Source: Arthonia radiata (lineage: Eukaryota; Ascomycota; Arthoniomycetes; Arthoniales; Arthoniaceae). Taken from it: a stretch of DNA of 64,000 bases. The translations under genes and the position numbers were made by a program. Every line of letters starts with the position of its first letter. Position 1 is the stretch's first letter. Below the pieces are notes generated by a model. The model did not search any database and had not been told where the DNA came from. It worked only from the letters and a program-made list of their open reading frames with translations. The stretch lies in assembly GCA_002989075.1 (NCBI GenBank), contig PSQN01000017.1:2983453-3047452 (forward strand). Direction: 5' to 3'. Shown one piece after another: positions 56,745 through 64,000 of the stretch.

Positions 56745-58091
56745 TCATTTGACTTTCAACTCCTCCATGCTCTCCACAGCATCCACAAACTCATTATCAC
56801 CCTCTTCCTCCGCACCTCCAACCGCATCCTCGTCCCCCTCATCCCCATCCCACCCATACTCCCTCTCCAACTCCCTCCTCGCCTCCTTAAGTTCCTCCTC
56901 CAACAAGTCCCCAAACAGCAGCGTCAACACCACCACAAAAAACACCCCCCCCGTTCCCCCATCCTTAAACACATACCGAAACCCATGCGTCTTATCATCA
57001 ATATACTTCGCGACCCCCAGCGTAAACCCCGGCAGTTTCAACTTAAACTCATTGAAGTCCAAATACCCATTATGGAAATCCCCGGCATACCACCGCCCCT
57101 TTTCGAACACGAACTTCTCCCGGTTCTCGGCTTTCAACATCCATTTCCTGCGTTTCTCGGGGTCGGGCGGCATACCGATTCCCTCGCGTACGTGCACGCC
57201 GGAGCCGACACCGTCTTCAGGCATGGCGTCCTCGTCCGGCACGGGGAAGTCTCCTGCTTCAGCGGACTCGGGGGTGATGGTATCGCCAACGCGCAACGCA
57301 AACCAACAACACCCCACCGGCCCGAGCAACCACGGCTCATCCGCATACGCATCCATCCTTAACCCAGGCTCCACCAATTCCTTCACAATCTTAAACGCTG
57401 TGTTCACGCCCGGCGGTAAACGATCTCTCACCGGGTGGTCGAAGTCGTTGCCCCAGACGCAGTCTTTACTCGCAATGTCGTGTTTCGGGACGAAAGAGAA
57501 GGCGAGGGAGTACTCGTCTTTCTTGTGTTCTGCGGCCGAGAAGTAAGGGGATGTGGGGGATGAGGAGAGAGGCAGGCCGGTGAAGGAACGGATGCGGAGT
57601 TTGAGGTGGGCGGTCAGGTGCGGGGAGGAGATGGTGGTCGCGTGGGGAGTGTTGACTGGGAGGGGGATGTGCGTTGAGGGGTCGTAGGTGGGGCCGCAGG
57701 TGGTCTTGAGGACGTATTTGCGGTGGGAGAGGGCGGTGAGGGTGTCGAGTTTGTCTTGGGGGATGGGGCGGCGGGTGCGGTGGGCTGGGCTGGGCGATGT
57801 GGTTGGGGATGTCGGTTGAGTTGATGGCGGATGGGAGTCGCTGCTTGAGCTGGTGGTGGGGATGTGGTGGTTTGGAGGTGGTTCGCTTGGGTGTCGTCCA
57901 TGAGCGTTGGAGGTTGGGGCGTCCTCGTGTTGATGGTCATCATGCGAGACGGCTGTATCGCTATCGGAACGGTCCGCGTCTGCAGGAACTGGATCGTTTT
58001 TGCCTTTGCTGTTGGTGAGTTTGTCGGGCAGTCGATCTGTGACTGTGTCGGGCAGCTTGCTGCTCACACTGTCTCGGATGTGGTGAGGCAT
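56745..58091 (-). CDS. DUF1769 family fungal protein
   Basis: Intronless, 448 residues. Residues 1-120 are disordered (P/S/T/H-rich). From about 130 the DUF1769 pattern appears: YVLKTTCGPTYDPSTHIPLPVN, SLAFSFVPKHDIASKDCVWGNDFDHPVRDRLPPG, a central aromatic block and FKIVKELVEPGLRMDAYADEPWLLGP. Then KYIDDKTHGFRYVFKD and a very acidic end (GWDGDEGDEDAVGG). The family is widespread in ascomycetes, with no settled function. The composition suggests a cytosolic protein. Its end lies 142 bases from the LeuRS stop codon, tail to tail. Confidence 0.85.
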   Translation of the reverse strand: MPHHIRDSVSSKLPDTVTDRLPDKLTNSKGKNDPVPADADRSDSDTAVSHDDHQHEDAPTSNAHGRHPSEPPPNHHIPTTSSSSDSHPPSTQPTSPTTSPSPAHRTRRPIPQDKLDTLTALSHRKYVLKTTCGPTYDPSTHIPLPVNTPHATTISSPHLTAHLKLRIRSFTGLPLSSSPTSPYFSAAEHKKDEYSLAFSFVPKHDIASKDCVWGNDFDHPVRDRLPPGVNTAFKIVKELVEPGLRMDAYADEPWLLGPVGCCWFALRVGDTITPESAEAGDFPVPDEDAMPEDGVGSGVHVREGIGMPPDPEKRRKWMLKAENREKFVFEKGRWYAGDFHNGYLDFNEFKLKLPGFTLGVAKYIDDKTHGFRYVFKDGGTGGVFFVVVLTLLFGDLLEEELKEARRELEREYGWDGDEGDEDAVGGAEEEGDNEFVDAVESMEELKVK

Positions 58092-58652
58092 GTTGATGGC
58101 TTTCGCTACCTACAAGCAAGATTGACGATTTTTGGGAACGTATTTGTAAGTTGCTTGATCACGTTCTTGAGCACGTTGAAGCTCGCGATCTTGGAGGTTA
58201 GTTGGTTACATGTGGTGGCGAACGCTCAAACGCGGAGCTGTTTCTTTTTGACGGTTGCCTTGAGGAGCCGTGGTTTAGTCGTTTATCACTCCCTCACCTT
58301 ACTGGTCAAGATCGTATGCGTGATATACTTCTATATTGTAATGACGATGTCGTCATTTGCAGTGCCACGAAGAGAAGGCAACAGCGGATGAATTCGGACG
58401 ACCCTGCTAGATGGGAAGTATCGACCGATGCTCATCGTTATCTGGCACGAGTATCACACCTTAGAAAAAGCTTGATTCTAGGGCTTACAAGATCTGCGGC
58501 TGACGGCCAAAGATCAGCAGCGTGCATCGCAAGATCTCGGCGAGGCCTGCTCGGAAGATGGAACGAATTATCATCAATGAGGACGAAGCGAGACGAGCTG
58601 GCAGTAGCATGTATGTCTAGATTTCTGGTGATTGTACAGTACATTTATGTCG
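58092..58652. other. Intergenic, 561 bases
   Basis: Between the DUF1769 start and the end of the receptor gene. The plus-strand ORF crossing it opens only from a non-ATG codon and has no recognised similarity. Confidence 0.45.
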
Positions 58653-59979
58653 TTAATATGCCGTCCCAATGGCATTAAAGCTCGCCCTCTTCGGGCTTGC
58701 GATTCTTCCAACCGGATGCTGTCGCAGTGGAGAACTAGGACCCGGGTCGTCCAGACGTGGTGTTGGGTTGTACAGCGCTATCGCACTTGGTAATGCGTCC
58801 ATCTCGTGCTCGACACCGATGCTCGCAGTCTCTTGCAATGATGTTCCTTGATAGCGAAGCGCAGCACCTTTCTCTACCTGCGAGCCGTCCGTCAGGGTTG
58901 CCTCCATGCTGCTCATACGCCTCGGCGTGTGTCTGCTGCGACTTCGATCGTGGTCGTATCTCGAAAACCGGCTAAGCGTGAAATCTGTGTTGCGTGTGAA
59001 GAGTGGTCGCAGCGTCGGTAGACAGCAGCCAATGACACCGACGCATGGCTCGACGGATGACCAGATAAGGTATTCGTAATTTTCGTATGTATAGTCTGTG
59101 CTTTTGCTGACCGTGAAGAAAGCGTACGTACGCCCAATGCCCGCCACGACGACAATGCTCGCGGTGAGGAGCATACTGCCCACTGCAAGCTTTTTCATTG
59201 AGTTCATCGGGACAGCGTAGAGGAACGGCAGAGGAACGACGGCGACCAGCACATCAGAGATGACGTTTGTGAGCGATTGATACGAGAAGAAAGCCTGCTA
59301 AAGCGGTCAGTCTGGTTGGTGACTTTCGAGAATGTGTGCACTGACGTGATAATTATGGATGCAGTGAGTAGCCATTTCCTTGGAGGGTGACCACGCCCAT
59401 GGGATGGGGTAGCAGGTGAAGACGTTGAGCCAGAAGCACACTAACCACCACAGCGAGACGTAGGTGATCATGGCCCAGAAGACTGCCACAAAGCGCTTGT
59501 CTTGACCGAACAGCCGTCGGTAGAAGACCAAAAGTGCAATCTTCAACAGCTGCATTGCTGTTGAATGTAGTAATCTGCTTGCGAAGCAAATCTACTGTAC
59601 GTTAGCATGAGTAGAGGCTGAATGCAAATCTGGAGACAGACCTTGCCATAGAGAATCATGAGCTCGGCCAGAGGTCGACCTTTGTTCGGTCCAGACGTCT
59701 CGTAGATTTCATGGTTGCCGAAGCGTGCGACGCATGCTCCTACAACATTGCAAATACAGACGCCCCACGAGAGGACCTATATGTTGGGTCAGATATCACT
59801 TAAAGCCGCGTTTGAAGAGGCGTGAGGCATCATACCAGAGCGACGAGCACAAGATGGTCGTCGACCCATATCCGCAAGCCTTTGATATATCTGGCGGTGT
59901 AGCGTAGTGCAACGGCTATGGTCGCTAGCACACCTAACACGACACTGACAGCAATGAGGCTCGCAGACCTATGGTACAT
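58653..59979 (-). CDS. PTH11-like fungal rhodopsin-fold membrane protein, four exons
   Basis: Exons in transcript order are 59836-59979, 59642-59776, 59346-59591 and 58653-59294, giving 388 residues; all introns are in phase 0, with donors GTATGA, GTCTGT and GTCAGT. About seven helices are predicted. The TM1/TM2 area reads SLIAVSVVLGVLATIAVALRYTARYI, then the family mark VDDHLVLVALVLSWG, and later RLFGQDKRFVAVFWAMITY, FTCYPIPWAWSP and SLTNVISDVLVAVVPLPFLY. This pattern is the fungal rhodopsin domain shared by Pth11-related receptors. A long cytosolic tail (about 130 residues) is rich in S, R and P. A CFEM domain is absent in this model. The ATG at 59979 is assumed; an upstream exon is possible. 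Confidence 0.8.
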
Positions 59980-61471
59980 GCCGCCGGTCTGCTGAAGAAT
60001 TGTGCACAGTCAGTTAGCCGGCGAGGGTCATGTCCAAAGTGTTGTTTTGCGTTGTGTCGGAGAGCGCTCATGCATAGGTCATCGCATGGCGAGCTGAGGT
60101 AAAGCGAAGCGAGCGCTGGCCTGTCCTGGATGCGCGATATATTTTCCGTGCAGTCGGTGCCAAAGGCGGCAATCTGGGGGCTCGGACCAGGGTGCCAGGG
60201 TTGTTCAGCTGGCGTTCACGACTGACTTCGTCCACGAATGCTGACGGGAGTAGCACAGCGTAGACAGAGGGTGGTGGTTGCTGGGCGAGGTTCACACCCA
60301 AGGCAGACCCGTGAAGAAAGCAGGAGCTAGCGGTCTCGCACACGAGTGCAGAACCAGATTCACGGACCTTAGCGATGCCGATGGGAGTTAGCGTGGACGT
60401 CATCCTCAGAGGGGCAACGATATGCACCGACTCGCGTTAGCGTCTCGAGACTCACGCTTTGGCTTGACGCTTGACCACACCCGACTTATCGATAACCTCC
60501 ATTATTGACTCCTGACTCACGTTAAGTGACTGAACAGCGTTGGCCTGCATCAACATGCAGGAGCGGTAAACGAAGTAGAGTTGGGCGGCAGATTACCGGG
60601 GCTTTGATACCTGGTACGAGATCGACTCCTGGTTTCACGACGATGTTGGTGATCCGATAGAAGTGTCGTGTGCCTTCATAAACAGGTTCGACAAAGCACA
60701 AAAGGCTGTGAGCGTTGTCGTCGCGGGAAGCATTGGCTGAACGCAGTAAAGTTTCTCCCAAGTGTGCGCCAACAACCAGAAAAACCGTCACCTCGATCGT
60801 CCAGCAAGCATACCGGATCTTTTTCCTGGCCTCTCTCCTCAACCTACGTGTCAGGCGGTGGCAGCGGCCTGTTGAGCAGTCGCATCAAGATTCAAGATTC
60901 GTAGTCTGCCGAGGATGCAAACGGGTTTCATGGGATTGAGAGTTCGTCACGGTTGTCATGAGTCGTCAAGATCGCGGCTGGGATCGCGATGGTCTGCCGT
61001 CTGAACCATTGACCAGAACGATGGCGCCGAGACCTGTACAGATCACCACTAAGCACAATCCGGGTCATTTGACGAAGCGTGATAGATAGGCGTCCTTTGA
61101 TTTTGGCGCGCTCGAGGCTACTGATCCGTTGCCCACGCGAACGTCGCAATACGTTTTGCGCCAGACAGCGTTCCAACAAATCTTCATATCCAGAGGATCA
61201 AGACGTCCACCACAGAGGCGTAAACTCTGGTCTGTCGGGACTGAACCGCGTATGGCCTTCGATAACGCTGGCTGGAAAGGCTCTGGTATTGGCTCGATGA
61301 GGATCGAGTTGCCTTCTGCTGAAAAGGACCTACCTTTGGTTGCAATGTCTTCCTCCAACCGTCAAATCTGCGGACACATGTGTCAGTACAAGCCAGTAAG
61401 TTGATCCGACGAGACCTCATCCATCTCGCCACCCAGCAAGCACACCTGAACGATGCTCGGAGGCTACTGTT
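59980..61471. other. 1.5-kb stretch without a supported gene
   Basis: Minus-strand ORFs at 60522-60842 and 61065-61358 have plausible-looking peptides but no family match, and the first opens at a non-ATG codon. Nothing here is called with confidence. Confidence 0.4.
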
Positions 61472-62278
61472 TCAATGGAGTGGGTGACGTAGTTGCATTT
61501 GCTCCTTACTGACCTCGATGATCGCGACACCCAAATCGCCAAGGAGCACACCCTGAGGCCGATTGCAACCCAGAATATATCGCACTCCCGTCGCGTTCTT
61601 GATCGACTTAAGACGATTCAAACCTTGAAGCAGGCAGGCTGCGTCGCTAGCATCTTGGATATTTCAGCCAGTGGGCACGTAAGGGACATCTTCACGATGC
61701 TTGGCCACACATACTAGCATCCATGAGCTGAAGCCGTCAGTTCCCAAGTGAGATTGTCGGTAGTCGTCTTGCCGCCCATCCACCTGCGTTAGTTTCTCAC
61801 GCTCGCTGATGTAGCTGGACTCCCCGTGAAAGGTCAGAAATCTTGCACCCCACTGACCGTTCAGGCGCTCGAATCCAAGCCAGCTTAGAAACGGGTTGAA
61901 GCATAGGTATCGGTCTATGTCATAAGTCATGCTCACCGACTTTAGCTAGGACATTGTGCTGGCTGCAGAGTACCAGAGTCGGTGGTGAATAGCCGGCGAG
62001 TCGATGATAAAGCAGAGCCACTTCTTGCAGACGACTTGTAGTAACAATATCCGTCGTTCCGAGAGGAAGCTGAAGATGACGTAAAAGACCTCAGCTACAT
62101 CTAGCACGCCAGGCGATGAGAACTTTTGCGGACGTTGTCGGCCTTTGCCCAATCTGTATGGTTGTGGAAACACTTTCTCATAGTCAATTTCGTCTATGAG
62201 GTGCTTGATTGAGACACAACTCCTGCATCCCGTGTCGGTTAGATAGGCGAGACATCCTGAATGGAACAACACATGCAA
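61472..62278 (-). pseudogene. F-box protein pseudogene with two in-frame stops
   Basis: One reading frame of 269 codons runs from 62278 to a TGA at 61472-61474 and holds two internal stops (about 61946 and 61664) with no frameshift. The N-terminal third contains a clear F-box (VLDVAEVFYVIFSFLSERRI, VCKKWLCFIIDSP, IHHRLWYSA). After the first stop comes FNPFLSWLGFERLNGQWGAR, and near the end GVLLGDLGVAI, both in the style of the fungal F-box family with C-terminal VNPFL-like and QPP blocks. No in-frame ATG precedes the F-box, so the start is also missing or lies in a lost exon. The stops could stem from C-to-T change (TAG from CAG, TGA from CGA), but this is not shown. Confidence 0.65.
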
Positions 62279-63107
62279 GATACGAAATCTACAGCGGCAG
62301 AGTTCTCGAAAGCCTTATTCGAGCTCTAGTCCATTCATAGGTTGGAATGGTTGATGCGGTTCCAGAGCGTTACACAACACTCATGAAGAATGTACCTCGC
62401 ATTGTTGATAGGGTTTCAGACTCTGCCAGCAGACAACAGCATGTGATGGGCTACTGGCTGAATGCTGATCGAAAAAGTCATAGATGTATTCCATATATTT
62501 TCAACTGCTTACTTGCGTGCACCGAGTAGTAAGTAGTGGAGGCCTCTTATCATGAAACTATCCGTCGGTTTTAAGGTGCATGCGTCGGTACAGCAAAACT
62601 TACGAGATTCTTTGAAAAAAATACTCGTTTTATGACGACGAGGAGGAAATATGCGGACATTTATGGACAGGGAAGCAAGGGAAAGAAAGATTGGGGATCT
62701 CATGCGCAAAATGGCGTCACTAAATGCCTATTCAGGTAAAAAGAGACTCGCCCCCCAAGCATGACCTGGTCCCGCTGCTACACCTATCCACCAGCATATC
62801 CTTCGTCTTGGCTTTGCTCAAAATGCAAAGCTATTAATTGCGATACCAACATGCGATATCGAAGGAAATCATCATGATAGGCTGTCTCGGAAGAAGCCCT
62901 AAAGCTGTCTGGGTTTCATGTTAGTAGCACTGCCACTAGGCAAACGTGCTGACGCATCCTTCCTGCTTCTACGCACAACATGGAAGGCACCACAGTGCCC
63001 GTGTTTGCAACATCATTGCACTTTCTCGTCAAGCAACGGCCAAGCTGATAGACTTTGCGACATGATCTCGGCTTTCACAAGTCAAGAATATCCCAAGTCT
63101 TCGCACG
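62279..63107. other. Intergenic before the MFS gene
   Basis: 829 bases; no supported ORF. It includes the upstream flank of the MFS transporter. Confidence 0.4.
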
Positions 63108-64000
63108 ATGCCCCCATCATCGCAGCAAGTACTCGCAGAACTTGGCCTCATCTCACTGATCAAGTCACCCTTTGACGTGAAGCTACTATGTGCTCAACGG
63201 TTCATCCGCATGTTCGCCTTCGGCGCAGCGGCCCTCATCCTAGCACTCCACCTAGAACAGCTCGGCTACTCCGATGAGCTCACCGGCCTCTTCATGTCAT
63301 TGACTATGCTGGGAGACGTCCTCATCAGTCTGGTCCTAACACTCTTTGCAGACAAGATCGGCCGCAAGAACGTTCTCGTCATTGGCGCCGGTCTTGTAAG
63401 CGTTAGCGGTGTTGTCTTTGCAATAGTAAGCAACTACTGGATCCTGCTTCCTGCAGCCATTTTCGGTGTCATCAGCCCCAGTGGAAACGAGATCGGGCCT
63501 TTCCGAGCTATTGAGGAGTCCATCTTGTCGTCATTAGCACCACAGGATATCGCGAATTCGAAATCAGATCTGTTCGCTTGGTACACGCTCATCGGCACTC
63601 TAGGGCAAGCGTTCGGAACCGTGTCCGCTGGCGGCATCGTCCACATACTGATGCACGACCACGGCTATACAGCATCCGACAGCTATCGTGCGCTATTCTG
63701 GCTATACGCCATGCTAGGTCTGGTCAAGCTGTTCTTTGCGGCCTTACTAAGCAAGCGGATCGAACTCGGCGGCCGCTGGAACGAAGGCAAGAAGCTGGCG
63801 GGCCAACGTGCTGGAAGTGACAGCGGCATTGATGATGAGCAACGCCCCTTGCTTGAGCGTGGCTCTAGCGATGACTCTCGGTCTGACGCCAACGGTAAAG
63901 CCAAATTCACCACCTACGGGCCTCGCGACAGAACACCAGACGGCGCACCCCTCGCCACGGACACCGCCGCCGACGGAAACGAGACCGCCCCTCTTCCGCC
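63108..64000 (+). CDS. Major facilitator superfamily transporter (3' end outside window)
   Basis: Open from ATG at 63108 (MPPSSQQVLAELG) to the end of the window, 297 codons. Early membrane helices are visible (IRMFAFGAAALILALHL, LTGLFMSLTMLGDVLISLVL). The MFS loop 2-3 signature is LFADKIGRKNVLVIG, matching G-x(3)-D-x(2)-G-R-[RK]. Helices 3-6 follow, including LLPAAIFGVISPSGNEIGPF and ALFWLYAMLGLVKLFFAALL. Then a long hydrophilic central loop rich in D, S and G (DSGIDDEQRPLLERGSS) runs off the end. The substrate cannot be inferred; the GNEIGPF and EQRPLLE pieces are distinctive to one fungal clade. No intron is needed within the visible part. Confidence 0.85.
   Translation, partial: MPPSSQQVLAELGLISLIKSPFDVKLLCAQRFIRMFAFGAAALILALHLEQLGYSDELTGLFMSLTMLGDVLISLVLTLFADKIGRKNVLVIGAGLVSVSGVVFAIVSNYWILLPAAIFGVISPSGNEIGPFRAIEESILSSLAPQDIANSKSDLFAWYTLIGTLGQAFGTVSAGGIVHILMHDHGYTASDSYRALFWLYAMLGLVKLFFAALLSKRIELGGRWNEGKKLAGQRAGSDSGIDDEQRPLLERGSSDDSRSDANGKAKFTTYGPRDRTPDGAPLATDTAADGNETAPLP

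Noticed and set aside
60522-60842. Minus-strand ORF with a plausible-looking peptide
   Set aside because: It opens from a non-ATG codon, has no recognised domain and could not be joined to neighbouring exons.

Overview
The window is nuclear DNA of a filamentous ascomycete. The evidence is intron-bearing genes with short GT-AG introns (48 to 177 bases), long intron-poor ORFs for conserved fungal proteins, and families restricted to such fungi (HET domain, PTH11-like receptor, DUF1769, DUF2011-like). A Dothideomycete of the Mycosphaerella or black-yeast-like type is my best guess from overall protein similarity; no search was run.

Layout. 1-4.6 kb is gene-poor: the end of a DUF2011-like gene, a 453-bp MITE-like DNA transposon with 31-bp inverted repeats flanked by TA, and an 80-residue orphan gene with one intron. 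4.6-21 kb holds SEC16, formate dehydrogenase, an acyl-protein-thioesterase-like hydrolase, HUS1 with a 13-nt microexon, an 84-residue membrane protein, a fourfold 133-bp tandem repeat and the NEO1-type flippase. 21-30 kb is an accessory island with two, probably three, related small secreted proteins, a bZIP-like factor and more than 4 kb without a recognisable gene. 30-58 kb is a dense housekeeping block: VPS68/LOC1, an EHT1-like ester synthase, TRS120, GYP7, ELP5, a formin, a HET-domain protein, a LAT-type amino-acid permease, mitochondrial LeuRS and DUF1769. 58-64 kb is accessory again: a PTH11-like receptor, an F-box pseudogene and the start of an MFS transporter.

Functional themes. Four genes serve membrane traffic: SEC16 (COPII exit sites), NEO1 (Golgi/endosome flippase), TRS120 (TRAPPII) and GYP7 (Rab GAP); VPS68 adds vacuolar sorting. 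They are interleaved with translation-related genes (LOC1, ELP5, LeuRS) and show no operon-like logic. Many pairs are divergent with short shared promoters (VPS68/LOC1 351 bp, permease/LeuRS 298 bp, GYP7/ELP5 464 bp, EHT1-like/TRS120 535 bp) or convergent with tight ends (HET/permease stop codons 38 bp apart).

The most novel items are the small secreted protein cluster, whose two clean members share a 44-nt first exon that splits the signal peptide at the same codon phase; the tandem repeat against the NEO1 3' end; the HUS1 microexon; and two orphan small genes. All splice models were built by eye from GT-AG signals, frame continuity and family knowledge, without transcript support.
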